Below are positions 7,422-15,069 of a stretch of DNA of 64,000 nucleotides, in pieces; positions within the stretch are counted from its first letter, which is position 1; each line of letters opens with the position of its first letter. Below the pieces are notes generated by a model. The model ran no database searches. It was given only the letters and a program-made list of their open reading frames with translations, and was not told the origin of the DNA. The position numbers were made by a program, and so were the translations under genes. The stretch covers positions 186,001 to 250,000 of the forward strand of contig NZXX01000009.1 of NCBI GenBank assembly GCA_002702065.1. Reading direction: 5' to 3'. Origin of the DNA: Anaerolineaceae bacterium (GTDB lineage Bacteria; Chloroflexota; Anaerolineae; Aggregatilineales; Phototrophicaceae).

Positions 7422-8389
7422 AAACAAGCACAATCGGATACGGGCTGATCAGCCTGCTCGTGGTCGCCGTGTTCACCAGCGCGGCGTTGGCGCAGGATGC
7501 CGATCAACAATCGTTCAGCTTCGAGTTTGAGGGTCACCAGCGCACATACAGCCTGCATATCCCGGATGATGTACAAGGCGCGGCCCCACTGGTGTTCGTG
7601 CTGCATGGACGCGGCGGCACCGGCCAGCAGATGCGCGCTTACACGGGCTTCGATGCGGTGGCGGATGAAGCGGGATTTATAGTCGCCTACCCGGATGGCA
7701 TCAACGGCGAATGGAATTATGTGCGTGGCATCCCCGGCTATCCCAACACCCATGACGATACCGCGTTTCTGGTGGCCCTGACCAACGAGATCGCGCTCAC
7801 ACAGCCGGTTGACCTGAGCCGCGTTTATATCACCGGTTTTTCCAACGGCGGCTTTATGGCCCAGCGGGCCGCCTGCGACGACCCGGCCCGGTTTGCGGCG
7901 TTCGCGTCAGTAGGGGCGGCGGGCTTCGGTGGCATGCCGCGCATTTGCCCGGCGATCGGCGAGATACCCTCGCCCATGCTGCTGATGCATGGCACCGATG
8001 ACCGTATTGTCCCGTGGGATGGCGAGAGTGTAACGCGTGGCGACCAGACCGTTTTTATCACCTACCCGGTGCCAGAGACATTCGGCTTCTGGGCGGCTCA
8101 TAATGGCTGCGCCGCCAATGCGGAAACCACCGATTTACCGCAGCTTGGCCTCTCGCCCCAGACCAGCGTGCGCACCCTCGAAGTCGACTGTCCGGACAAC
8201 GCCTCCGTCGTGCTGTACGCCATCATTGGCGGCGGACACAACTGGCCGGGTCAGCCGGATGGCATTCCCGCGCAGATTGCCGGAAACGTCAGCCTGGATA
8301 TCGACGCCTCGCGGGTGATCTGGGCATTCTTCGAGCCGCATCACAGCGCCCAGCCTGAAACTGAAACCACCCCCGAAGCAGCCGGATAA
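7418..8389 (+). CDS. Secreted esterase, polyhydroxybutyrate depolymerase / LpqC family
   Basis: A 323-residue secreted alpha/beta hydrolase. A signal peptide is clear (MKTSTIGYGLISLLVVAVF... ending ALAQ, cleavage near residue 26). The fold landmarks are LVFVLHGRGGTGQQM (oxyanion loop), GFSNGG (nucleophile Ser), HGTDDRIVPW (Asp) and GGGHNWPG (His). Family members hydrolyse short-chain polyhydroxyalkanoate oligomers or carbohydrate-linked acetyl and feruloyl esters. The start ATG overlaps the Nudix stop by four bases, making this the last gene of the seven-gene operon. The C-terminus is a short Thr/Glu/Pro tail. Confidence 0.85.
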   Translation: MKTSTIGYGLISLLVVAVFTSAALAQDADQQSFSFEFEGHQRTYSLHIPDDVQGAAPLVFVLHGRGGTGQQMRAYTGFDAVADEAGFIVAYPDGINGEWNYVRGIPGYPNTHDDTAFLVALTNEIALTQPVDLSRVYITGFSNGGFMAQRAACDDPARFAAFASVGAAGFGGMPRICPAIGEIPSPMLLMHGTDDRIVPWDGESVTRGDQTVFITYPVPETFGFWAAHNGCAANAETTDLPQLGLSPQTSVRTLEVDCPDNASVVLYAIIGGGHNWPGQPDGIPAQIAGNVSLDIDASRVIWAFFEPHHSAQPETETTPEAAG

Positions 8390-8397
8390 AGCAGAAA

Positions 8398-8417
8398 GGG
8401 GCACAGTATCATGCCCC
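8398..8417 (-). terminator. Hairpin between convergent genes, possible terminator
   Basis: GGGGCA and TGCCCC pair around an 8-base loop between the esterase stop and the hydrolase stop. On the minus strand it is followed by CTTTCTGCTTT, a weak T-rich tract, so it could terminate the minus-strand gene. Confidence 0.4.
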
Positions 8418-8435
8418 ATATGCGATCAATAAATT

Positions 8436-9290
8436 TTATGCCAGTGCCGCCGGCAGCCAATCCCGCAGCAGCGGCACTACCGCGTTCGCCTGCATCGCCT
8501 GCATGTGATCGAGTCCGTCGAGCACCCGCACGTCCCAGCCAAGCGCTTCGAGTTCCGCCTGACCCTGCACGACTGGCCCGGCCAGACTGACCAGCACATC
8601 GCCCCACTTCTTGTCATACGTAATCTCATCCGCCGACCCGACAAAGCAGAGGCGCGGGCAGGTGATCTGCGACTGAACTGCCCGGTCATTGAAGGTTTGC
8701 AGCGTCTGGTAGAGAGTCTTGTATTGTTTCGTCTGGTCTTTGGACAAGCGGGCTGTTGACCACTCATCGTCGTCTGTGTCTACTACCGCTTGATCAGCAC
8801 CCGACTGCTCGTAAGCGGCGGTCGTCACGCGCATTAGGGCCGCGTATGGCCCATCAATCGGTGGAAAGCCGCCCATGACGAGCGCGGCAAGTCGATCCGT
8901 GCGCATAGCAAGTTGCAACCCGATCATCGCCAGCCACGAATAGCCGTAATAAGCGAATTGGTCCGCCCCAACAGCGTCGGCAATCGTCAGCAGGTCATCG
9001 ACCACGTTATCCGGCGTGAGTGTATCCGCCCTCGGTGACTGCCACAAATGCCCTTCATAGTCGAACGCGACGACGCGAACAATGTCACTGAGACCATTGA
9101 TCAGATTCTGTCCCAATGCCGGGTCAGCGCCATACTGACGGATTTGTTCGGCCTGGGGCCCTTCAATGGGTTTAGGATTCACCGGCAGCAGCAGGGTCGG
9201 CCCATCGCCAACGATGTCGACGGTCAGGCGGCTGCCGTCCACTAAGGTCACGTCATTGATTTGATGCGGTTTGGCTGGTGAATGGCTCAC
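8436..9290 (-). CDS. Alpha/beta hydrolase
   Basis: A 284-residue alpha/beta hydrolase. The nucleophile elbow is YYGYSWLAMIG, with Ser in G-Y-S but leucine instead of glycine at the fifth position, and LDGLDHMQAM supplies the likely catalytic His. Substrate unknown. I prefer the GTG at 9290 (protein VSHSPAKPHQIND...) because GGGAGAG precedes it by six bases; the in-frame ATG at 9338 gives 16 more residues with no clear ribosome-binding site. The gene is single, downstream of a MerR regulator on the same strand that may control it. Confidence 0.75.
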   Translation of the reverse strand: MSHSPAKPHQINDVTLVDGSRLTVDIVGDGPTLLLPVNPKPIEGPQAEQIRQYGADPALGQNLINGLSDIVRVVAFDYEGHLWQSPRADTLTPDNVVDDLLTIADAVGADQFAYYGYSWLAMIGLQLAMRTDRLAALVMGGFPPIDGPYAALMRVTTAAYEQSGADQAVVDTDDDEWSTARLSKDQTKQYKTLYQTLQTFNDRAVQSQITCPRLCFVGSADEITYDKKWGDVLVSLAGPVVQGQAELEALGWDVRVLDGLDHMQAMQANAVVPLLRDWLPAALA

Positions 9291-9382
9291 TGGTTTCTCT
9301 CCCTGATTGGGTAGTAAAAATGGCGGTGTGAACGCCATCTCTATTCATCATAGGCGGTTGGTGAGCAAGTGGAGGGTTTGTC

Positions 9383-10132
9383 TCACTCGAGCGCGGCATC
9401 AATCATGGCCGCAATCTGCCGGATAATCGCCTGAGCGCGGGTTTCCTGCTCGGCCAGATGCGCCTGCCAGCGATCCGCCACGGTTTCCAGCATTTCATCA
9501 GCGCCGGGGGTATCCAGCACCTCTCGCAAACGCTCGGTCTGCCCGGCATCGAACTGGCGCAGCATCCGCAGAATAGCCATCAGGCTGTAGCCAGACTGCC
9601 GCAGCATCCGAATCACGCGCAGCCGCCCGATTTCGGCAGCGCCATACTGGCGATAACCGGTGACCGGGTCGCGGGGTACATCCAGCAAACCGCTGCGGTC
9701 CCAGTTGCGCAGTTGATCGGCAGACACGCCCAGACGATCAGCCGCCTGCCCAATGCTCAATAAATGCCGGGTCGTGTCCAGAACCTGCCCCTGCGCCCAG
9801 CGTTCAAGAAATTCCACAGCGGCTTCGGCGCGGGTGATTTCCACACGCACTATTGTGAGGTATTCATACGCCAGTTCCAGCGCCATGCCCAGGTCACCGT
9901 CCGCCGCACATGTCACCAGATCCTGCACCACCTGCCGCCCAATGAGGTAAGCCCCACCTAATGCCAGCAGCGCCAGCCGCATTTCCACCACATGGCGGGG
10001 CGTAAACATGCGATAGCCATTTTTGCTGCGCGGCACCGGCGACAAGTAACCCCTGGCCTCGTACAGACGCACCGTGTTCGGGTGTACCCCAAACAGGGTC
10101 GCCATATCGGATGTTCTCAGATGCGATGGCAT
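9383..10132 (-). CDS. MerR-type regulator with two MerR DNA-binding domains
   Basis: A 249-residue regulator. Residues 4-60 (LRTSDMATLFGVHPNTVRLY..RGYL) and residues about 117-180 (LSIGQAADRLGVSADQLRNWDR.GLL...GYRQY) are both MerR helix-turn-helix domains with wing motifs. Ordinary MerR proteins have one such domain and bind as dimers; a tandem pair could bind as a monomer or bridge two sites. No cysteine metal-sensing motif is seen, so the effector is unknown. AAGG lies eight bases before the ATG. It is upstream of the alpha/beta hydrolase gene on the same strand, a plausible target. Confidence 0.85.
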   Translation of the reverse strand: MPSHLRTSDMATLFGVHPNTVRLYEARGYLSPVPRSKNGYRMFTPRHVVEMRLALLALGGAYLIGRQVVQDLVTCAADGDLGMALELAYEYLTIVRVEITRAEAAVEFLERWAQGQVLDTTRHLLSIGQAADRLGVSADQLRNWDRSGLLDVPRDPVTGYRQYGAAEIGRLRVIRMLRQSGYSLMAILRMLRQFDAGQTERLREVLDTPGADEMLETVADRWQAHLAEQETRAQAIIRQIAAMIDAALE

Positions 10133-10240
10133 GACAATAGCCTTGTTTCAGCGGTCACAGGCAGGTCGACAAGCGCCCAGGCCTCCATAAGCATACCAGG
10201 GCATTTTACAAGCGGTTCGAGGAAAATGCGGCGAACACAA

Positions 10241-10280
10241 AATAAAAACAGGTGAGCAGCCTGATGGGTTACTCACCTGT
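10241..10280 (-). terminator. Intrinsic terminator of ssb
   Basis: Inverted repeat ACAGGTGAG (10248-10256) and CTCACCTGT (10272-10280); on the minus strand the stem is followed by TTTTATTTT. It lies about 30 bases after the ssb stop codon. Confidence 0.85.
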
Positions 10281-10310
10281 CGCAAGAGCCAGTATGGGTT
10301 TTGCGGTGGT

Positions 10311-10718
10311 TTAGAACGGAATATCGCCTACATCGTCCGGCGGTGCGCCATAATCGCCGCCGTAATCGCCACCCTGCGAACCACCATCACGCCCGCCAAT
10401 GAAGCGAACATCACGCGCCCGCAGTTCGAGGCTGGCCGCTGATTCGCCGGCGTTGTTCACATAGCCGCGCGCCTCAACGGTGCCAACGACCATCACCTGA
10501 CGTCCTTTTGCCAGATACTGGTTGCAGGTTTCGCCAAGCTGGTTCCAGGCCGAGACGCGGTACCAGGTCGTCTTATCCCGACGTTCATTGGACTGCCGGT
10601 CGGTCCAGGTTTCGTTGACCGCCACGTTAAACGAGCAAACAGCCGCCCCGCTCTGCAAATAGCGCAGTTCCGGGTCGCTTCCCAGATTGCCGACGATGAT
10701 TGTCTGATGCCAGGTCAT
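10311..10718 (-). CDS. ssb: Single-stranded DNA-binding protein
   Basis: A 135-residue SSB. The OB fold spans about residues 1-110 with family motifs IIVGNLGSDPELRY, FNVAVNE, TTWYRVSAWNQLGE and YLAKGRQVMVVGTVEARGY. A short Gly/Asp-rich linker (GGSQGGDYGGDYG) leads to the acidic tip DVGDIPF that recruits replication and repair proteins. It stands alone rather than beside rpsF/rpsR, which suggests a second or dedicated copy; this cannot be tested here. A LexA-box-like palindrome lies about 100 bases upstream. Confidence 0.95.
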   Translation of the reverse strand: MTWHQTIIVGNLGSDPELRYLQSGAAVCSFNVAVNETWTDRQSNERRDKTTWYRVSAWNQLGETCNQYLAKGRQVMVVGTVEARGYVNNAGESAASLELRARDVRFIGGRDGGSQGGDYGGDYGAPPDDVGDIPF

Positions 10719-10818
10719 ACTCTACGTCACTCCTCACTCTGCATATTTATGCGCCTGTTATAACACGTTGTGAGATTTTCTGCTTTTGGCTGGTCTGTGC
10801 CAGTGGCTTGCCTCATGT

Positions 10819-10834
10819 TAGAACATATATTCTA
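10819..10834. promoter_or_regulatory. LexA/SOS-box-like palindrome between ssb and methyltransferase gene
   Basis: TAGAACATATATTCTA contains GAACATATATTC, one mismatch from the GAAC-N4-GTTC box bound by Gram-positive-type LexA. It lies in the 221-base divergent region between ssb (minus) and the methyltransferase gene (plus) and could control either. Confidence 0.4.
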
Positions 10835-10939
10835 CCCCAGAATACACGAAAAAGCCAGACCCAGACCGATATGAGCCACCCCACTCATGCGGGGTTTATA
10901 CGTCCTCCCGTACAATGCGCAAAACAGGAGCATGAACCT

Positions 10940-11530
10940 ATGTTGAAGGAACAACTGCGTCGCCCCAGCGGTCTGATCGGTCGGCTGGTCGGCCTCTTTC
11001 TGGCACACGAAAATGATGAGCGCATTGAATGGGCTATTCAACAACTGCGTATCCGGCCCGAAGACCGGGTACTGGAAATTGGATTTGGACCCGGCGATTG
11101 TATCGAGGAGGTTGCCGCGCTGGCATCCTGCGGCTATGTTGCCGGAGTCGAAGTGTCCGACGTGATGATTGAGCAGGCGCACAGCCGCAACGCCACCGCC
11201 ATTGAGGCCGGGCGGGTTGATCTGCGCAAGGGCGATGTGTGTGATCTGCCTTTCGAAGCGGCGCAGTTCGATAAAGTATTTACCATCAACTCGATCAACA
11301 TCTGGGATGATGAGCAGCAGGGTTTGCAGGAAATCCGCCGGGTGCTTTGTGAACATGGCACCATCGCCATTATCGAGCATCCCCCCAGCCATATCACCGA
11401 AAGAGCTGAAATAAGAGAGCGCGGCGAAGCCATAGTGCAGGCGGTCAAGCAAGCCGGGTTTCGGGCTGTGCGGCCTGTGTATGGCGATCTCGATCAGGGT
11501 CTGGCGGTGTGCGTCCACGCGCGCAAATAA
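10940..11530 (+). CDS. Class I SAM-dependent methyltransferase
   Basis: A 196-residue methyltransferase of the Methyltransf_11/25 type. SAM motif I is RVLEIGFGPGDCIEE, followed by GVEVSDVM and the acidic loop GDVCDLPFEAAQFDKVF. Substrate unknown. The ATG at 10940 has AGGAG nine bases upstream; the longer open frame upstream does not resemble the family. It faces the MocR gene with a strong terminator between. Confidence 0.85.
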   Translation: MLKEQLRRPSGLIGRLVGLFLAHENDERIEWAIQQLRIRPEDRVLEIGFGPGDCIEEVAALASCGYVAGVEVSDVMIEQAHSRNATAIEAGRVDLRKGDVCDLPFEAAQFDKVFTINSINIWDDEQQGLQEIRRVLCEHGTIAIIEHPPSHITERAEIRERGEAIVQAVKQAGFRAVRPVYGDLDQGLAVCVHARK

Positions 11531-11559
11531 GGGTCGACCATCTCCGGGGAAGTCGTGTC

Positions 11560-11595
11560 AAAAAAAAGCAGGGACACATCGCTGCATCCCTGCTT
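11560..11595 (-). terminator. Strong intrinsic terminator between convergent genes
   Basis: Stem AAGCAGGGA (11566-11574) pairs with TCCCTGCTT (11587-11595); on the minus strand the stem runs straight into eight T residues. It terminates the MocR-type gene and may also stop plus-strand transcription. Confidence 0.9.
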
Positions 11596-11618
11596 GGTGG
11601 TCTTTCGTAAAGGCTGGT

Positions 11619-13115
11619 TCAGAGCAGCATGGATTTGTCGATGTCGGCATAATCGCAGGCCAGTTCACGCCAGGCGCGCCCCAGCCGCTTAAATCCTTCT
11701 TCGATTTCCGCCGGGCCATGCGTGCTGTAATTAAGGCGGATTCGATAGCTGCCACAGCCATTGGTATAAAAGACATTGCCGATAGCATAAGCCACGCCCA
11801 TATGCACCGCCGTAATATACAGTTCAGCCGCGTTGGGGCCAGATTTGGGCAGTTGCACCCACAGATACATACCCCCTTCCGGCGAATTCCAGCGACTGCC
11901 GGGCGGCAGGTAACGCTTGGCTGCTTCGATAGCCACGTCGCGGCGACGGCGCAGTTCGCGGTTGTTGCGTTCGAGCTGCTGGGCCAGCACTCCGCGTTCC
12001 AGCAAGATATGAATCGCCCGCTGATTCAGGCCAGGGGTTGCCACGTCAGCAGCCTGTTTGACCCGCACCAGCCGTTCGTAATGACGCGGATCGGTAATCA
12101 CATAGCCGATGCGCAGGCCGGGCAGCATCATCTTGGTAAAAGCACTCACATGAATCACAATGCCGGTATCGTCGAGTGCCTTCAGCGGTGGTTCGTTTTC
12201 GCCTTCAAACCGGAACTCATGATAAACGCCATCTTCCAGAATCGGCACTTTATAATCGTTCGCCAGATTCAGCAGCTGCCGACGACGATGTAACGGCATC
12301 ACCGCGCCGGTCGGGTTATGAAATGTGGGCATGACGTAGATCAGCTTGGGGTTGTTATCGATAATGAAGTTTTCCAGATGATCCAGTCGTATGCCTTCAG
12401 AGTCCATGTCGATGCCATGAATCTGAACACGGCGCGTCCGGGCGGTGTCGATAATGCCGAGATAGGTCGGGTTCTCCGTGACGATCACTTCGCCTTCGGT
12501 CAACAGCGCCTGCACCACCAGGTCCAGCCCCTGCTGCGCGCCACCGGTCACCAGCACCTGATCACTGCTGCACCGAATGCCGAGCGCACTGACATAATCG
12601 CGCACCGCCGCCCGCAGCGGCCCATAACCTTCAGGCGGTTCGTAGCCGAGCGCTTTCGCGCCATCGCGATCCAGCACCATATTCAGCGCATCGCGCAGAT
12701 GATGGACCGGGAAAAAATCTGACGAGAGCGAGCCATGACTGAAGCTGATGACACCCGGTTTGCGCCCCAGCCGCATCATTTCCCGAATCGAGCGATCCGG
12801 CGTGGTGGGGGTTTCCTCAATATTGGGGGCATGATGCCCATTGGATGCCGGTGTCGTGGCCGTATCCCCTGCCACAAAGGTCCCGCGGCCAGCATGAGCA
12901 CTCAGGAAGCCCTGCGAGCGCAGTTCAGCATAAGCGTTGACCACGCTGATGCGGCTGATGTTGAGCTGCCGCGCAAGGTCACGGCTGGCCGGCAGGCGTA
13001 CACCCGCAGCCAGATTGCCGCTTTCGATCTGCATCCGAATATGCCGGATCAGTTGTCGATAGATGGGCTCTTCCCCATCACGGTCCAGCGGGATACTGAG
13101 ATTTACCTGATTCAT
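11619..13115 (-). CDS. MocR-type regulator / PLP-dependent aminotransferase
   Basis: A 498-residue fusion. Residues about 10-80 are a GntR winged helix (EEPIYRQLIRHIRMQIESG, LPASRDLARQLNISRISVVNAYAEL). The rest is a fold-type I aminotransferase: GGAQQGLDLV, NPTYLG, PTFHNPTG, EDGVYHEFRF, and the PLP lysine in SAFTKMMLPGLRIGY. MocR regulators often control pyridoxal or amino acid metabolism, but close relatives act as 2-aminoadipate/aromatic aminotransferases. ATG 13115 is chosen (AGGAG 11 bases upstream; protein begins MNQVNLSIPLD) over an upstream in-frame start at 13163. No divergent metabolic gene is adjacent to reveal a target. Confidence 0.85.
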   Translation of the reverse strand: MNQVNLSIPLDRDGEEPIYRQLIRHIRMQIESGNLAAGVRLPASRDLARQLNISRISVVNAYAELRSQGFLSAHAGRGTFVAGDTATTPASNGHHAPNIEETPTTPDRSIREMMRLGRKPGVISFSHGSLSSDFFPVHHLRDALNMVLDRDGAKALGYEPPEGYGPLRAAVRDYVSALGIRCSSDQVLVTGGAQQGLDLVVQALLTEGEVIVTENPTYLGIIDTARTRRVQIHGIDMDSEGIRLDHLENFIIDNNPKLIYVMPTFHNPTGAVMPLHRRRQLLNLANDYKVPILEDGVYHEFRFEGENEPPLKALDDTGIVIHVSAFTKMMLPGLRIGYVITDPRHYERLVRVKQAADVATPGLNQRAIHILLERGVLAQQLERNNRELRRRRDVAIEAAKRYLPPGSRWNSPEGGMYLWVQLPKSGPNAAELYITAVHMGVAYAIGNVFYTNGCGSYRIRLNYSTHGPAEIEEGFKRLGRAWRELACDYADIDKSMLL

Positions 13116-13303
13116 TGCCCAAATGGCTCCTGGCTGTTTGCTGTGAATTTTAAACAGCACCACCTCGAAATTATACCATATAGTACCAAATTGGTTCGAT
13201 AAATTGTGCCCCGGATTACCACTGAAAAACCAACTTTTGTTCTCCGCTATGTTGGCATATCATTGAAATAGCGGTTTGTACCTTAGATGCCGGAGTCCCG
13301 TTT

Positions 13304-14125
13304 ATGTCTGAGCTTGATGCCTTTGAAGCGAAAGTCCGCCAGAATATCAAATTACTGTCGTCGTCCGATGCGCAGATTCGCCGGCAGGCAGCGACATGGC
13401 TGGGTGAATCCGGAGAGCCAAGCGCTATCACCCGGCTGAAACAGGTCTACGAGAATGACCCGGATGCCAAGGTGCGCCAGGCCGCCGCCTACTCCCTCAG
13501 CATGTTCCGGGCGCTGGAACGTGATATGAACGGCCCCAACAGCGAACGGGTGTACGAACTGCTGGAAGATGTGCAGATGCGAGGCAAAATGGGCCGCCGC
13601 GTGCCGGTGCCAGTGGGTTGTCTGGCGCGGCTGGTTATGGGGCTGCTGGTGTCGCTGCTGATTCTGATCGCCTTCAATTTTGTGATCTGGCCGCAGTATG
13701 GCGACCAGATTTCATCCATGCTTGGGCTGGCCCCGGCAGCACCGGCGGAGGCTGCCCCTATGTCGCGCGACGAGATTGTGGATGAATTAGACGCCAAACT
13801 GACAGCAGTACGCGCCGATACGACCACGTTGCAAACGGTTTATAGCAGCCCATCGGCCATTGACTGCCAGGCCGATTTCAGCAACCCCACCTCGTTCACG
13901 GACTTTGGTGCCCTCGACCCGTATGAGGGCCTGCTCGACATTGCCAGCCGCCTCAACCTTCAGATTGTACAGCTCGTCACGGCCAAAGCCCCCTTCAACG
14001 AAGCCTGTGCCGCCGGTAATACATCACTGCCAGAAGATCGACTGGTCGCGCCGTTAGCCACCCTCGAAACCATGCAAGGGGAGCTCGACACCCTCGCCAA
14101 TGATCTCGCGGCGCTGGAAGGCTGA
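13304..14125 (+). CDS. HEAT-repeat membrane protein
   Basis: A 273-residue protein of unknown role. Residues 20-75 look like one or two HEAT repeats (SSDAQIRRQAATWLGESGEPSAITRL and DPDAKVRQAAAYSL). A transmembrane helix follows at about 104-127 (CLARLVMGLLVSLLILIAFNFVIW). The C-terminal 140 residues are probably outside, with helical segments and two cysteines that could pair. First of three same-strand genes spaced by 2 and 3 bases (DinB, glyoxalase), so cotranscribed. Confidence 0.7.
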   Translation: MSELDAFEAKVRQNIKLLSSSDAQIRRQAATWLGESGEPSAITRLKQVYENDPDAKVRQAAAYSLSMFRALERDMNGPNSERVYELLEDVQMRGKMGRRVPVPVGCLARLVMGLLVSLLILIAFNFVIWPQYGDQISSMLGLAPAAPAEAAPMSRDEIVDELDAKLTAVRADTTTLQTVYSSPSAIDCQADFSNPTSFTDFGALDPYEGLLDIASRLNLQIVQLVTAKAPFNEACAAGNTSLPEDRLVAPLATLETMQGELDTLANDLAALEG

Positions 14126-14127
14126 GG

Positions 14128-14622
14128 ATGAATATCGACTATTTTCGCCGGATGTTTGCGTATAATGACTGGGCGCACCGCAAGGTGTGGGCCTGCGCCC
14201 GTGCGCTAACCGACGAACAATATTATCGCCCCTGCGATTATTCCGTCGGCTCGGTACACGATCAGCTGGTGCATACCTACGGTGCCGAGCGATTGTGGCT
14301 GGGCCGGGTGCGCGAAGAAGCCAACCCTGTTTTCCCATCGAGCCAGGATTACCCGAATCCGGCAGCCCTGCGCCCCGCGTGGGACGAACTCACCACCGAG
14401 TGGCAGGCCTTTGTTGCGGGACTCAACGACGCAGATTTAAGCCGGGACATCACCTATACCAGCATCAATGGCAACGCCCGCCGGGTCACGCCGATATGGC
14501 AGGCGCTGGCGCAAATCCTCAATCACGGCACCGACCATCGCGCACAAACCCTGTCGCTCATCCATCAGGTCGGTGGCGAAACCGTTGCTCAGGACTTTAT
14601 CTTCTATAACTGGGAGCAGTAA
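14128..14622 (+). CDS. DinB family protein
   Basis: A 164-residue four-helix bundle protein of the DinB/YfiT superfamily. It begins MNIDYFRRMFAYNDWAHRKVW, has His in SVGSVHDQLVHTYGAERLWL and the second metal site in ILNHGTDHRAQTL, a typical three-histidine metal arrangement. Relatives are thiol-dependent transferases or of unknown function. It lies two bases after the HEAT gene with GGAAGG upstream. Confidence 0.85.
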   Translation: MNIDYFRRMFAYNDWAHRKVWACARALTDEQYYRPCDYSVGSVHDQLVHTYGAERLWLGRVREEANPVFPSSQDYPNPAALRPAWDELTTEWQAFVAGLNDADLSRDITYTSINGNARRVTPIWQALAQILNHGTDHRAQTLSLIHQVGGETVAQDFIFYNWEQ

Positions 14623-14625
14623 CGC

Positions 14626-15012
14626 ATGACAGGGAAAATTGTCGGACAGGCAGGCGTGCTGCTGGTGGCCGATGTGGTCAAAGCAGCAAACTACTATCGT
14701 GACAAACTGGGCTTTCAGTATGACCGGCTGTGGGGCGATCCGCCGAACTTTGCCATTGTGCAGCGTGATGGCTGCTCAGTCATGCTCAGCCAGGTAGAGG
14801 ACGCGGCCAAAGTGGTCCCGAACTGGACCGTCGTCGACAAAATGTGGGACCTTTACTTCTGGGTCGATGATGTGGACGCCATCTATGCGGAAATGCAGGC
14901 CAGCGGCGCGATCATCGACTACACGCTGGGAGTCAAGAATTACGGCGTTAAGGAATTCGGCGTGCAGGACCTTGACGATCACGACATCGCCTTTGGGCAG
15001 ATTCTCGAATAG
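14626..15012 (+). CDS. Glyoxalase/bleomycin resistance/dioxygenase superfamily protein
   Basis: A 128-residue VOC-fold protein made of two beta-alpha-beta-beta-beta units: VLLVADVVKAANYYRDKLGFQYD in the first and LYFWVDDVDAIYAEMQASG in the second, ending with EFGVQDLDDHDIAFGQ. The substrate is unknown; relatives include glyoxalases and antibiotic-binding proteins. It is the last gene of a three-gene operon after DinB. Confidence 0.85.
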   Translation: MTGKIVGQAGVLLVADVVKAANYYRDKLGFQYDRLWGDPPNFAIVQRDGCSVMLSQVEDAAKVVPNWTVVDKMWDLYFWVDDVDAIYAEMQASGAIIDYTLGVKNYGVKEFGVQDLDDHDIAFGQILE

Positions 15013-15016
15013 CGCC

Positions 15017-15052
15017 GCTGGCAAGGAACCATCTGTCAGACGCCTTGCCAGC
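15017..15052. terminator. Hairpin between convergent genes
   Basis: GCTGGCAAGG (15017-15026) pairs perfectly with CCTTGCCAGC (15043-15052) between the glyoxalase stop and the SH3-protein stop. There is no T run on either side, so termination is only likely. Confidence 0.45.
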
Positions 15053-15069
15053 AACGCCAGATGCTACCG

